From the NCBI GenBank assembly GCA_017590115.1, contig JAGGNK010011225.1, forward strand, positions 3,411,161 to 3,475,160: a DNA stretch of 64,000 nt, given 5' to 3'. A model generated the notes under the pieces. The model had not been told where the DNA came from. It did not search any database and was given only the letters and a program-made list of their open reading frames with translations. The stretch is from Montifringilla adamsi (taxonomy: Eukaryota; Chordata; Aves; Passeriformes; Passeridae). A program made the translations under genes and the position numbers. How positions within the stretch are numbered: position 1 is the first letter of the stretch; every line of letters starts with the position of its first letter. Shown one piece after another: positions 1-14,517 of this stretch.

Positions 1-1576
1 TCAAAATCTTTTACTTGCCTCAGTACCTCTGGACACAGCTGAACCAAGCCCAAAAGAGAGTTTTCAACAGAAGAAGGATTCAGGTAAATCCAATTTTAAA
101 AGCAATTTGAGACCCTGAAAAATCATGTACTATTTCCATAGTTTATCGATGCTTTAAGATACTGCCAACCAGAGAACCATGGCAGATATCCTAACAGCAT
201 TTATTCCTGTAAATGTGTGTATATATGTATGTATGACAAGGAAAAGCAAAATAAAAGTATATCCATTTTGTGATATTTCTTACCTGCTATGGAAAGTAAC
301 AAAAAAGCAGTGGGTGTAATATGCTACCCTCCATGAAAGCATAATTTTTTTCATGCTAGACATAGTTTTGGTGATTTTAACAATAATAAAATCCCTCCTT
401 CTCTTAGGGCCATATTTTGTTAGATGCGTAGGGAAATGACAGATTGGAAGAAACAATTTAAAATAACATTTTGCCAACTAATTTAGAAGGATGTGTATAG
501 AAGTGTCTGCTGTGAGTGGACAGATAGAAGAGAGCCCAAGGAAGTTCTTCTGTAACTAAACAGGGTGACCATGCAGTCAGTGGCACTGATGTGACAAAGT
601 GGGTATCAAAGCTCTGGCGCTTGCTGTGTTCACGTGTGCCTGTGTGGGTGCATGGGCTTTCATCCAGAAGATAAACCAGCTATAATCTACTTAAGAGTTG
701 GGTTTTAATGTTCTGCTGATGAGACTCGCAAGCCCTGTTTACGACCATGTTCCGTTGTTTTACGTTTCCATTTATCACACGTGACAGCACTACTGATGAA
801 CATTTTATTCTGGCTCCAGCTCTAGAAATTGCAGTAGTGTCCAAAAAGAGCCACAGAACGTGAAACAACGCCACTACAGCCACTGGACTGATCCTTTTCA
901 CCACTGCTTCTTGCTAGCTCTGATTCTCCATCACCTTGAACTTGTTGGTGATGTTAATATCTCTGGAATGACAATGCCAAAAACTACCAAAACCACTGAC
1001 AATGCCAGTAGTACCACTACCATAAAGGGCTGCACAGTTTTGCACAGATAGAAACGGCTTGCAGGAAGGGAACAGTCTGCAACCTGACACTGCTGCTGTC
1101 TCCTTAGATTTTCAGGTGTATCCAGTGAGCAGCATTTCAGCTTTTTGTGTACTGAATACAAAGAAGCAAAGGAGCATCGAACACCACACAATCCAATACC
1201 ACACGAGCCAAATAGAAAGACTTGAAGCATAAAAGGGCCAAATTAAACATGAGGCTTGACTGCCATAAAAATATACTGCATCAAACAACTTCCTTTATCA
1301 GAGAAAATACAGAAAGACTCAAATAGGCTACTTAAAATGATTTCATTACTTGTAAAAGGACATTGTATTCCACCCAGGAACAGCACCAATTAGACGTGAG
1401 CTGAACATTGTGGGTATCTCACAGAAAATTACATAAACACTTAGAAGCCAGCGAGCTCCGTATCGATTTTAGGCAGCTTTCTTGCAGGTCTGTCACAACC
1501 CAGATGATTAGGAAATTAAAAACATCAGGCTTGAATGTATGGAGAAAAATCTTGTCAGATACCTGAGATAACAAAG

Positions 1577-2285
1577 AATCACAGAAACATTTATGTTGGA
1601 AAAGATCTCTAAGCTCATTGGGTCCATATCTTAACCAAGCACTGCCATGTCTACCACTAAGCCATGTCCCCAAGTGGCACATCCACATGCTTATTAATGC
1701 TTTCAGGCATGGTGACTCCACTGCTTCCCTGGGCAGCCTGACCACCTATATATCTATATATCTATATCTATATATATAGATATATATAGATATCTATAAA
1801 GAAATTGTTTTTAATATCCAGTCTAAATCTCCCCTGACACAACTTGAGGCCATTTCTTCTCATCCTGTCACCTGTTACTTGGGAGACATGACGGGCACCT
1901 GGCTGCAACCTCCTTCCAAGTAGTTTTAGGGAGCAATAAGGTCTCCCCTTAGCCTCCTTTTCCCCAGGTGAAACAACCCCAGCTCCTTCAGCTGGTCTTC
2001 ATGGGACATGCACTCCCTATATCAACTCCACTGCCCCTCTCTGATGCTCCAGCACATCAATGTCCTTGTAGTCAGGGACCCAGAACTGGACACAGGATTC
2101 AAGGTGTGGCCCCAGTGCTGAGCCCTGGGAACACCAGCAGTGACCAGCTGTCAGATGGATGTACCTCCATTCACCACCACTCGCTGGGTCTGGTCATCCA
2201 GTTGTTTTTTTACCAAGTGAACAGTGAACCAGTCCAAAGCATGAGCACCTCATTTCTCCAGGAGAATGCTGTGGGAGAAACAAGA
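1577..2285 (-). mobile_element. CR1 LINE, 3' part, antisense to the + strand
   Basis: Read on the + strand it begins AGAATCACAGAAACATT and continues through segments typical of reverse-complemented bird CR1: a GGCAGCCTG block, CTTGAGGCCATTTCTTCTC, AAGGTCTCCCCTTAGCCTCC, GGTGAAACAACCCCAGC and CCCAGAACTGGACACAGG. It ends near GCTGTGGGAGAAAC. The CR1 3' end is therefore at about 1577 and the copy is truncated at its 5' side near 2285. It is interrupted by a TA-rich microsatellite. The long + strand frame at 1968-2927 is an accidental antisense frame through it. Confidence 0.85.
1747..1797. repeat. TATATC/TAGATA microsatellite inside CR1
   Basis: About 50 bases of TATATCTA units switch to TATAGATA units, making the tract self-complementary. 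It sits where the CR1 sequence would otherwise run from GGCAGCCTGACCACC into AAGAAATTGTTTTTAATATCC. Confidence 0.9.
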
Positions 2286-5200
2286 ACTCTTGGGGGCTGG
2301 TGCTCCTTACCCTGCTTACCATTGTCCCTGCCGGCAGGGCCCAGTCACACCTGCAGAAAGCTGCCTGCCTGCACCCCCCTTAGCTCTCTCTGCTTCCCCC
2401 TGCACCACCCAGACTGGCCTGTGAACCAGCCGGGGCTAAAGCCAGCCTGGAAGAGAGGAGGGTGGTTTGGTCTGGGACACGAGCTGCAGTGCAGCATTCT
2501 GCAGAGATGCATGCAATGGAGCGGAGCCCAGGGAGTATGTGGGAGCAGCACTGGCTACTTGGAAATTACTTCTGAAGCCCAGAGAGGGCGCTCATGTCTA
2601 ACAAAACAAATTGAATCATTGCTAATTTTTCCCTCTGTTACAGAAACTGTAGAAGCGTTGCCAGGCACTGCAAGGACTGGCAGCAGTGATGGGGCACTGC
2701 ACTGTGGGCTGCAGTGCAGTAAAATGTCTGCCCCAGCACTTGTAGCACAGGAGTTTAAAACCCTTCTGTTGAGGTTAACAGGGCTAATCCTTCACTTTCT
2801 TAAGCTGTTTATTCATCCCAGTGACCCTGCTGGGCTTGGCAGGATAACTGAGGACCTGGTGAAAGATCTGCTCAGCACTAAGACATCTTCTTTGCACTGG
2901 GAAACATCAGCTTACTCTTCAGATTAAGCAAGCCATGTGAAATGCCTTTGTTGAAAGATCCTCAACAGGTTGTCCTAAAAACTGTTATGCAAGTTTAAAA
3001 GGATTCTGCTCTTCCAAAAGCCTATGATACAGGCCTCAGAGATTTTCTGCAAACACTGTAACTAAAAGCACATTACATTTTACGTAGCCAAAACCAATGC
3101 AGCAGTGGTGGGCTGTAGTGTCTATCAGTTAGGCTAGTTAGGTTGCTGAGAAGTGGTCAGTAACTTAGGCAAAAATGCACATACAGCCATTTTATATGTT
3201 CTGAAACACAGGCTAAATGCAGGATACCAATGATGGATAAGATTTAGAGAATTATTTTGGGAAAATCCCTAAAGATTTCAACTAAATCAAAAGCTCAAGT
3301 GGTACCAAAATACAGTATAATTCTGCTTTAGCAATGAAGCAGAATTTAAATCAGTGTATTTTTCCAGTCACTATTAATCCCTGGGTATTGAGAATTCAAT
3401 ACGTGAGGATGGCCAGTGGCTACCTACTACTACAAGGAATTATTCAACCGAACCAACAAAACATCATCAGTCAAGCATCAGCCATTTTTTTCCACCACAT
3501 TTTAGAATAACCACACTGAATACAGTTAAACCAGAGGTTACCTTTCTTACTGAGAATGACTTATACCAAAATCTTAAATGTAGTATCATTCAAATCCTGA
3601 TGGGCTGTCACAGCAGACAGTGACAACTCTCCCAATTACCAATCCCCTTGCAAGTTTAGGTATTTAATAAAGACTTGGGTTGACTTTTTGTTGTTATTTT
3701 TTGTTTTGTGCAATCATTTCTGCTCCTTTGGGGTTTTATTTTTTGTTTTAGTTATTATCTTAGGGCCTTGCCTACACAGACAGATTTCTAGCCACTTTTC
3801 ACTAGAGTTGATTTGTTCTGGTTGTAGGTGTACAGATGTCCCTAACATGCCTCTCTCTAGGTAATCTGCTGCTGAAGTGATACACACCAACGAGAAAAAA
3901 GTGTCATCACTGAAGGAGCTGCAGTTTGGGATCTCAGACACCTGTGTAACCCTCTCATACAGACAAGCTGTGAGCAAAGCTGACAGCTGCAGAAAAAGGA
4001 AACAGAGGTTAAGACTCTTAAAGGCAATAAAGTTTCTGCAGTAACAGAAATAAGTGGTCTGTCACATCTGAACTGCTCAGCTTTGCACTTGAAGACTTTG
4101 GCCCTGTGGCATTTTCTTGACTGTGTCTGTGAGTTTGTGCTTATTTTATCCATTTCCTTTGAGTTAAAAAGGTAAGTAACTAGCCAAGACCAGTACCAGC
4201 ACAACTGTTATTTAAAACATTAAAAAAATCCAAACAGTTCCACAAAGGATATTCAATATATACAGAAGACTGACTGCCTTCTTTCCCTCTTCTACCTTTC
4301 TCATTTAGAATGCTTCCAATAATCTTCCTCCTAAAACCAGAAAAATAGTACTCCTTCTTACAGGAATAGAAGCATCAGGGATCTGTGCCAGAGAATGAAC
4401 TACAACTGTCAGCATGTAATGCATCATTTTAAAATAAAATGAATTCTAACAACGTACTTTGCTGTGCATTGTTAGCTTCACTGACTGAAATAAAAAGCTG
4501 TCCTTATGAAAAGCAGGTGTAATGCATGGAAACCAGAACAGGAAAATGAAGAACCTGTTTAGCAACAGTCTTGACATAGTAATTCTATAGGTGTGAAAAT
4601 TTACAAAACATAAGTTGTAATTGCTCATTGTTTTAATGTCATACTATTGCTATGTGAATATACCTGTAAAAAACAGAGCTGTTAAGTTTTCCTAAGGAAA
4701 AAATTCCTTATCAGCTAGCTTTAAGATGCACCTAGGATACTCCACAACTGAGAAAAATCACAGTATTTTTAGGAGCAAAAGAGTGGTTATTCTTTGCCCT
4801 CCATGCTACTCAGTCAATAATTCCAGCTTTTTATCCCCTTAAACGATTTTCCCCTGGTGGTTATGAAACACAGCCTTGACACAGCTTGCTTTGGAAAGAC
4901 TGCATTTGGTACCCGTGGAGGAAGCTGAATTTAAAATCCCAGGAAAATGTCGCTGTGAGAGCACGCTCTTCCTGCCCCCGGTACCCCAAGCAGGGTTCCC
5001 TGAGCAGCCCTGCTCCCATGGCTGGCCAGGATGCAGTCTGGGAAATGTTTGGCATCAATTCCTGTTCCGGCACACTGCTTCTGGCCAGACACAGTTCTGG
5101 GCACAGGCACCCAGCTTTGCCGCCTAGAAATGAGGGATCTGGTCCAAGGCAGCCACTCATGGACTCCATATACAGAGGGAAGGGAAGAGGCACCTCTGGG

Positions 5201-8200
5201 GACAAGTCCTTGTACATCCTGCAGACAGGTGCTGCCACAGCTGCTCACTAGTCTGGTCTGCAGGCTGAGCCCTGCACCAGCACACAGGCATCCTCCTCAC
5301 ATTTCAGCCCCATTTCTCACATGGGCTCCTTGGATCACTCCCTTATCTCGTCAAGGTCTTGCTCAGAATACTGAGTGAGACGCTAAAACAACACCATTTG
5401 GATGAAATAAATACTCAGGAGAGGAAAGGGTGCATCAAGTATTAGTTATTCTGGTGATCAGAAACTGTCAGCAAGTCAGAGCTGAAAATTTGAGACACCG
5501 TTCCTGAGGAGAATTCATACACTCCGCTTAGGACCACGTCTAATGCCGGTTTTTAGGAAATACAACCAGGTATTATGCAAATCTAAATATATTAAGTTGC
5601 AACATGAAAATCCATCATTACCTGAAGTTAATTTCCTCTTACTTCCATCTACATCACTCTCACACAACTCATTAATCAAAAACTAGCTAACAGGGATGCT
5701 TTGGAGAAGGAAGAGTGGGAAACCAGAAGATGGAAGGGTGATTCATTGCAAATGCAAGAGATCAGGAAGCCGTTGGTGTTGGAAAAAACCAAATCAGTGT
5801 GTTTTCAAGCAGGAAGGAAAAAGGAAGAAAGCAGGCAGGGTGACTGGCAAAATTATTTTAAGGAATCACCTTTTTGCTGAGATGGAAGGACAGATGGTTT
5901 AAAGTGAAAGACATGAATCAGGAAAGATATGAGAACCATCTTGTTAAATGGAAGGATTGCCTCTGCGAGTTATACAAATCCTTTCATCCAAGAGAAGGGC
6001 AGCAGCAGAGAAATTTTATGTCACTCACAGGGGCACACATAAAAGGACACACACTACCCAAAAAAAAAAAAAATCTTCCACATAACATCGCCCAACTTCT
6101 TCACTTTTAGAGTCTTAAACAGCATTTATTCTCCCAGGTGCTGCAAAGCCAAGAGCACCATTTGATAGTGCAGTGCTCTTCTCCCATGATGTTGTTAGTG
6201 CAGGCTCTTTCTTTCCACTACAGGTGTGAGAAATTGGGCAGAGCCCAGCAGAGAGCAAAATCCCCTTGGAGCAGACAGATCTCTGGCTTCCTGGACATAT
6301 GGCAGCTGAGCCAGGGGCTAGTGAAAGAAACACAGGGTGAGGATGATAAGCTCACTGTTACCTTCAACATTCCCATTGCAACTTCTAAAGGGGTATCAAT
6401 GGACCAAGTCTGCATATTCAGCCACCAAAACTAACATCACAGGGTGGGCTATTTTGGCCAGGAAGATTCAACAGTTGATCCCAGTCACACAGAAGGATAC
6501 AGACACCTTCAAAAAACACCAGGGCTCATGTACAGCCCTCTGGTTTTAGCCAATGAAAACTCACAATCTAAGAAGCCAAAATTAATATAATGCAGAATGC
6601 AAAGATTTTTGCTCTTCTAAGGAGAGACAAGATATTCCCAGCGAGGGGCTGAACTGTTTAAATGCCCAACCACTAAGTCAAGGCACTAAGCACACAAGAG
6701 GAGGCAAGCACTACCAATATTACTGGGGTTCTTGTTCACAAAAGTAGCCATCAAGCTCCTGCAAAGATGCTCAGGGAGAAGTAAGAAATTGGATCAGGAC
6801 TTTCATTAAATTAATAGCCCAGAAAACTCTGAGAAAAATAAAACTGGATTCCAGAAATGGCCCCCAAGATGGCCAAGTTGGCACTGGGAAGCTGGGCTGC
6901 TTCCTAGAACTTTCTTTTCCCTTTTTTTTCCCTAACATGTAAGACCTCTGGAGCAGTTACTGAGGCATGAAAACCAGTCTTTGTATTTACAGTAATAGAA
7001 TTATTGTAAACCTATTCTTAAATATTTCCACATATTATATGCTTCTTCTTGTAAAATTACCTCCAAAGGCAATTATTATGGAAATAAAAGTTCTGGAGGA
7101 AAACAGCTGGTGCTTTTATGTTTATCTGAAAGCTATGTTTGTTTTTTCCTAGGCAAAACCAAAGCATTATGAAACTGTAAATGATTCCCAAGGCATTCTG
7201 AACTGATTTTTTTGAAACTCAGATTAGTGCACTAGAAAAAGAGTAATAAAACAATACAAAAGTGTTAAAACTAAAAATGAAATTTTACTTTTCTAATGAA
7301 GTTATTACTCCAGAATGTCCTACAACCAACAATTAAACACTTGGTGTATGATTACAGTGATGGCTACTCAATCTGTCTTGGGGATATTCTTCTACTCTCT
7401 GGTGATAAAAATGATCACTGCTCACCTGCTGCATACACATCATAAGTGTAAAGGAGACTTGAGAAGTTTGTGTTGAGTAGAAGTTGTTATTTTCAAGAAC
7501 CTCCCTAGGAAACAAAACTAAATTAAAATGAGAAGCTCTTAATTACAAAGCAGATGGGAATGCTGTAAAACATGAGATTCAGAGATGTGGAAAGGAGATA
7601 CTTCCTGCAGAAGAACTGATGTTCCAGCAAAGGGGGGATATCAGCCCAAGTGGAAGAAACCAGCAGATCTTCCAATTCATTCCCTTTTGCAAGGCAATGC
7701 TCGTTCCTGTCTTGCTCTAGGGTTTAATTTGCAATTACTCCCTTTGCACTTGATCCCATAACCATTAATAGCACGAGATGTACTTGTAAAGTCTACAACC
7801 ATTACTGGATTAGTAATTTATTTTCTGCTTCTTTATTCCAAGTCTATATGTAATTTATGCAGGTGCAATTGAAATCCATGTATTAACATGCATAAAAAAT
7901 GAATTCTGTAAGGAATCTTTGTGGAACAAAAACTGTGGATGGGTTTTCAAGACAGGAGAGAAAATTGGTCAGAACAGGAGGTAAATCATAAAAAAACCCC
8001 TCCAAACCAAAGACCAAAACCAAAATTCCACAACAGTTTTTAAGGGAAATCTTGACCACGATACTGTGAATAAGAACATGTAAATGCTTCAAAATAGACT
8101 AAAACACTTGGGAATGGAAACTTTCATACAGAATATGTATCATTCCAGGCACATTACAACAAGGAATAGAATACATCAAGGAGTCTCTTTCCTCAAGCAT

Positions 8201-10226
8201 GATTGTCAGCTGATTTCTGCTGTATTAGGAACACTGCTCCAGGTAAAAACATCTAGCAGCAAGGCAAAATAATACAGTTGCAAACATGAGATTCCATGAG
8301 GGAATCACACAAACAGATCTCCTTCAAACATCTCTTCAAAATGCCAGCAATAAAAACCATGGTTAAATACATCTTCATCTTTGGCTAGTGCTGCAAACAC
8401 CAGAACTGTCAAAGGATACTGAAAGTAAGTCAAAATACCCTTATCATGGTTAAATAATCGGACTGATAAATTTAGATTTCAGATTTTAAGCCTTCTCAGC
8501 ACATTAGATAATTTTTCTCCTCTGGGCACAAAGTCTTATCAAATGAGACACCTCTATACCTGTAATTATACAGTACTGATATTTCAGCTAATTATGGCAT
8601 ATGTATTCTTAATAATAAAAATAAAATAATTATGTTGTCAAGTAATGACTGAATACAGATGCTGGCAAACCAGAAAGGGGAAATCTCTTAAAATAGGATA
8701 AAATGGCAGCTATAATGGAAGGCAGGAAGAAAAACTTTGCTTTTTGGTACTTTCCCTCATTAGTTTTCACTTCTGTTCAAAGTGGAACTCCTAAAAGCTG
8801 CACTCAGTCACTTATTTTTCCCCAGTAACTAATCTGTTGTGGGTTCTTCCTGCAGATGACATTGCTTTTAAAAGTGCATTTCTAACACAGGTTTCTGGTT
8901 AAAAGACAGATTCCACTTCCAGGCTGTTAAAAAGTGAGGAAAAATGTCTAAAGGAGGGGGCCAGCCTGCGTGGCCATATCTGACCACATCTGACTCCCAT
9001 CACAGACAGAACACCTATGGCTTTGCTTCTTATTAATTTGCTTAGTGTTTAGACAAAAATTTTAAGAAAAGCTTCAACCTTCACCACATTTATTTTTCCC
9101 CCTTAAGGTACAGTCCTGCCCTGTGTTCAGATTCCATAGTTGAGCTGTGTGAGAGGACTGTAGGAAGACTGTACAGGGCATTTAAACATAAGACTTAGGA
9201 GAAGAGAGCACCTTGGCCACACTGCAGTAGAAAGTAATAGGGAATGATAAAAAAAAAAAAAAAAAAAAGTGGAAAAATAGGAAAGTAAGGAAATGAAAGA
9301 ATCTGCAAGGTTCCCATGCAGGAATGTGCAAGTCTGCACATTAAGGAAACCAGGCCCAAGGCACCAAAAAGATTTCAAAAGAGGTCATGCAATATAAATG
9401 AAACTTAAAAGCACTTTCTCTTCCTCCAGCTATCATGGCATGAGCACATCACATCTAAACAAGTTTTCTCAAATGTACCCACTCTCAAGTCTTTATGTGC
9501 TGCAGCCCCCAGCATCACCCTCAGCACACTGCTTTTCTTACTACCTAAGTCCCTCACCTGCCATGTACACGCAAGTACAATCTGTAAGCAATTTTCTTAC
9601 CTTTTAATAAATTTTAAAGTTGATAAAATAAAATTAGGGTAAACAAAGATCTCCAAGTTCTCATTCCATTTATCCTCACCTCTAGTCTTTCTATGTCCTT
9701 CTGCTCCAGTCAGATATACTTTGTTTCCTTTCTTGCCCTTAACTCCTCCTGATTTCTGAGACAGCTGCAGGACCCCATCTGCTGTGCAGCAGCACCACTT
9801 CACGCTGCCTGTTCAAGCACAGAGAGCAGACCTGACCAGAAAGGTGCACAGCATCACATTCTCTCTGACAGGCACCCCAAGTATTCCCAGCTGCACATTC
9901 ACTTCAGGAATTACACACTCTGGTGAGGGATTTACTTTCCCCTCATGAATACTACAGCTTTTATTACAGTAGTGCATGTTGAATGAATTCACCCATGTAT
10001 CTCCTGAACTCCAACAGAACATGGATAAAAAAGCTGCTCCTGACATCTTGGCTGTCCCTAACATTCTAAGGTATAGTCAAGGCTGATCAAAAATACTGCA
10101 ACCACTTTGGTGATTTTGAACAGCTGCTGTAAGTTTGCACCTCTCAGAGGGGCAGGTTTTTTTCCCAGCAGAAATCAAAGAGCCGTATTAAGATCCCAGT
10201 AGAAATCTAGAAAAATAATTGCCTCT

Positions 10227-10228
<2 letters not shown>

Positions 10229-10283
<55 letters not shown>
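10229..10283. repeat. 55-base T homopolymer
   Basis: An uninterrupted run of 55 T. It could be the poly(A) tail of a retroposed sequence on the minus strand, but the sequence just to its right shows no element or AATAAA signal I can recognise. Its exact length is likely unstable and error-prone. Confidence 0.95.
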
Positions 10284-10286
<3 letters not shown>

Positions 10287-13200
10287 GACAGAATCAGGTT
10301 CTTGAAAACTTCCACGTTTCTAATACAGTCTAGCCATTGCCTGAAATTGATAGGAGTGGGGTAATACAGAGCTTCTTCATCTCATCTCTTTTCAATAAGT
10401 AACATTTTTTTTAAAGATTTACCCAATATGTAGCAAACTGAATACCTCAATAAAATTTAAATTGTTTCTTTTTCTCCATCCAATATGCTGTGTCACTTCA
10501 CAGTTGTGGGGAGTCCCTTGCTGCATGACTTTTTGCCCTATAGTTATTACATGGATTGAGCTGCTAATTTAGGCATGGAATGCTGCTGACCATCTGCATT
10601 TTTGCTCTTTTTTTTTTTCCTCTGCATTTTGACAGACTTTTCTAAACCATCCAAAACCTAAAGATTCCCACAGGTTTTAAGAATAAAAACGTTGCACATG
10701 CAACTCCAATCCAAAACTCTGATGTCACACTGCTGGAACTGCTGTGTGCACCTGTGCACACACTCATATAAACGACTGACTTCAAAGTAGTTCAGTGAAT
10801 TGAGAAGGACTCAAATCTCCTTTCCCAAAAAGAATGAAAGCAAGGAGACACAGTGAATAATTATGGGCACTTGGGCACTTATAACCTATGCTTTTAGTAT
10901 ATTTTAGACATACTTATTTGGATGGTCCCTAATTCATGCTTTTAGAATAATGGTACTTGAAGAAATCACAGGCCAAGCAGGCTGCAAAGCACCTTTCAGA
11001 GCATTAATAGCAGCCTGTGAACTTTCAAGGAGGGGACAGACACCTGTCATCTTCTAATAGAGGTACTTCAAGGTTATTTTGATATAGATTTAATGCACAG
11101 AAGAATCAAAATATATGATCAGTCAGAGCCCCAGGACCACGTGGCTAAAGCAGCCTGTCCTCCTGCAGACCCCTGGTGCAGCATGGGCAGTGCTGGTCAT
11201 TCCAAAGATCAAAGGAGATGCCAGAATTAGAGCGAGTCTACACATTCAGCCACATGTCAGACCCAGCACAAATGGAGGGAAGGTGTTTTTTTAAAGAGCT
11301 TAGGAAGAAGGGGAGAACAGAACAATCTGGCTTCCTGAACTCATGCCATGAAAATTTCTGTACTTCACTAAAATGTTATATATGGCTAAGATAATTCGAA
11401 ACCTGATCCGTTTCAAATAGGAACACACACTGCTGCTTGTTATGGTAATTTCCATATACATTTGAAACTTTCATTTGCAAAGAATATGTCAAGCCAATAA
11501 AATTCTACCAAGGCTTTGTAAAGTAAGAATATATTGGAGTCACAATTAAAAGTGCCTCTTTGCAGAAAGACTGCTCTCCTCCCTCCCAACACCTTTTCAA
11601 TAAATAGATTAGTCTTAGATAATACACACAACTTCTGTTGTTGATTCTGTGTTCAGATGGCGCACACACACAGACACACACACCCAAATTACTATGAAAT
11701 TTAGTATTATCTGTCTGTGCAATATGAAATGAAGCACCTATGCACACACACATAAACAGAGGAGCAGCATGGAAGGCAACTGAAGAGCAAGAAAAATTGC
11801 TTAAATGAAAATTATGTAGAATAGTAATATTTAATGCTCCAGCAGAGACCTTAATCATGATACAATGCACTACTGTATAATAAAACTTGTTCTGCTGTAA
11901 TTCACATTCAAGCAAGAAAAAAAAAACCAGATGAGGCAAGAGAGATTTTCATTCTCATAATTTTAAACATAAGAAAGTTCTAAATTGTTTTTTTTCAAGG
12001 TCATGAGGAAACTCTGTGGCAAAGCAAAGGTTTCTATGAATATGTTTAGTGGTGTTCACAGCATGTGAAAAATGAGCCAGATCCATGGCTGTTATACACC
12101 AGGTGAGCTCCATGGGCTTGGAAGTGTGAGCTTGAATGACTTGTACTGGCAGGGCCTTGCTGACAGCGCAGACCAGCGCTACTTTGCTGTCAAGCAGTTA
12201 ACTAGATGGTCATCAATGAGGGGCAAGAATTTAAGCATTTTCTGTTGAAGGCAAGACTAATGTTTCAGCATATAGCCAACATCTTTGCAAATGGAAATGA
12301 AGCAAAGCTGTGTCCAGCCTGAGGGAGATAAACCTACTAGGTGCAGCGATGCCTAACTGGTACAGGGAGTGTGGCACAGACACACAGCCTGGCACAGCGG
12401 GAAATGTCTCATGCAGAGAGAGTTTTTTGTATTAGAAAAAAATTTTCTTGGGGAGAAACAATTGTTCTCTTGGGGAGAACAATTGGATGAGCCTTTGAAA
12501 TGGATCAAGGTAAGACACATGGTGGCCAAGTCTGTGATTAAGCATTTCTGGAACATCTTCTGAAACTGACTCAAACATGAGTCTGCACCAGACCCAGCTT
12601 GCAAGCTCTTCAGAGATCCACGTGTGCCACAAATGTCCTCCAATCCTTCCCAGTGACCAGCACTCCTGAAAGGGAAGAGCCAGAGTGGGACTCCTGGTAG
12701 GCAAACAGCCAGAGGAAACTGAACTAAAGCAGGGAAACAGGCAAGGGCCCCAGAGAGCTCCTCCAGGGCAAAGGGGTGGTTGATGACACAAAGACTGCAC
12801 AATAGACCAGCTTCTGCACCCTATCATTTTTCTGCACAGCCCAGAAGAACAGTGCAGGACAAGCACCGAGCCTTCCAAACCATCCTAGTGTTGGGGAAGC
12901 ATTTGGACAACTTGGAACACCCACAGAAACAAGCACGGCTTGCAGGCTGACTGACCTCAGCTCTGTCCTCAGCAGTTGCAGACAGGATTTTTAGATAATT
13001 CTTCTAGCATCGACAGCTGACAATTCTCATCTGAGATTTTTGTCTCACTAGTACATATGTTTCAAAATAGCAAAACTCCAAGGCCCTGGTTTTATTATTA
13101 GAATAATTTTCTGCAGATCCCCCAAACAGGTACCATTTGATTTTTTAAGAAACTTGCCCACAAATTACTCCCCTTCCCCCATCAGAGATTTACACTGCTT

Positions 13201-13578
13201 ACAGAAATTACATTAATTCTACAAAGACAGACAAGATTTTAGTGGAAAAGCAGTCATCATTCAGAACTCATCACTGGACATGCTGGACTAGCATTTGTCT
13301 CTCAGCTCCTGCTCCCTCGATAGCTGATGCAAAAAGCCACAGATGCCAAATCATTTTAGAAGCTGACTATAAAATAAAAGCAAAAAGGCTTTTGAAAATA
13401 TGTTTGTTTGAAGTATTAAAAGAGAAAAATTATTTTAAGGATTAAAAGACAAATAGTAGGAAGTCTGAAACAGTGTCACCTAACTTAAGTTGCATAGATT
13501 CAGGTATAGGCCAGGGATTTTAAACTTGTGGGAAATTTTACCCAGCTAGAGGTGTAATTAAACACAGCTGGAGAGCCC

Positions 13579-13626
13579 ACTTAAAAAGTGCCTCAAGGAC
13601 TGACTTAAAAAGTGCCTCAAGGACTG
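13579..13626. repeat. Tandem duplication of a 24-base unit
   Basis: The 24 bases starting ACTTAAAAAGTGCCTCAAGG are present twice in perfect head-to-tail copies, at 13579-13602 and 13603-13626. Confidence 0.97.
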
Positions 13627-14239
13627 CTCTTGGATGTATGAATTTTGTCCATCTTGCTCACAACACGGAACTTGTCCAAGCACTTTCAGGAAAACACAAC
13701 CAGGGATCACTCTGCTCCTCAGGCCCAGCTGGCAATCTTTGGTCTCCACAATGTGCCAGCTTGTAACTCCTCGAATTGCTGCTCTGTGCTGATCATGCTC
13801 TCACAACAACAACAACAGACAAAATGAAGTTTCTTGCAATGGAAAAAAATTGTACTGAGAGCCAGTGTCCTTCAGTCTCATGCTCTTCTGCTGGTAGCTA
13901 GGGACTTGCTAAAAAAGAAAGATTTTGTGCCATAAAGTAAAAAATAAAAAAAGCTGCTTGACGTGTGTCACACATTATTGCACGGCTACATTCTCAACAA
14001 AGTTTTCCAAACATGTGGGACACTACATAGTCACGCTATAGAAGACTCAAGTTTCAGCTTGTCACAGGACGTAAGTTCATGGAAGATTCTTAAGTACGTT
14101 GCACAGATCTGTATTCAAAGTGCAATTTCAGCTTCTGACAATAGTTTGAAGTAAGGTGAGATACTATTGAATAAGAATGCTGATATCACTTTGGGAATTT
14201 ATACAGATATACCACAGATTTTTGGCTGTCAAAGAACTT

Positions 14240-14517
14240 GTCGAAGACTGCTGTGGGACATGTTGTACTGAACAATCCCTGAGCACAGATGCATGTTGGC
14301 CCTATATTTAATATCTCAAAAGATCTGAGATATTGATTTTCATTGCTGTTATTACTTCTTCTTATTATTTTACTTTATTTCAGTTATTAAACTCTTGTAA
14401 TCTTTTTACCTTTTTTCTGATTCTCCTTCCCATCCCACTGGGGGCAGGGAGGGAAGGGGAAGGAAGTCAGTGAGCAGCTGCATGGCACTTACTACCAGCT
14501 GGGGTTAAACCACAACA
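14240..14517 (+). mobile_element. 3' part of an avian endogenous retrovirus LTR
   Basis: The series ATTGCTGTTATTACTTCTTC, TTTATTTCAGTTATTAAACT, CCCATCCCACTGGGGGCAGG, GTGAGCAGCTGCATGGC and GCTGGGGTTAAACCACAACA is the 3' half of an LTR family abundant in songbird-like genomes, including the ATTAAA polyadenylation region and the CA end. The left edge is uncertain. No internal retroviral genes or partner LTR are seen nearby. Confidence 0.65.

Noticed and set aside
1968..2927. 319-codon open frame on the + strand, the longest in the window
   Set aside because: Its first third reads antisense through a CR1 element, there is no recognisable domain, and the remainder has no coding-like pattern or splice context.
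12353..12936. Three overlapping minus-strand frames of 70-149 codons
   Set aside because: No domain, signal or splice pattern; overlapping frames of similar length argue for chance in a locally GC-richer segment.
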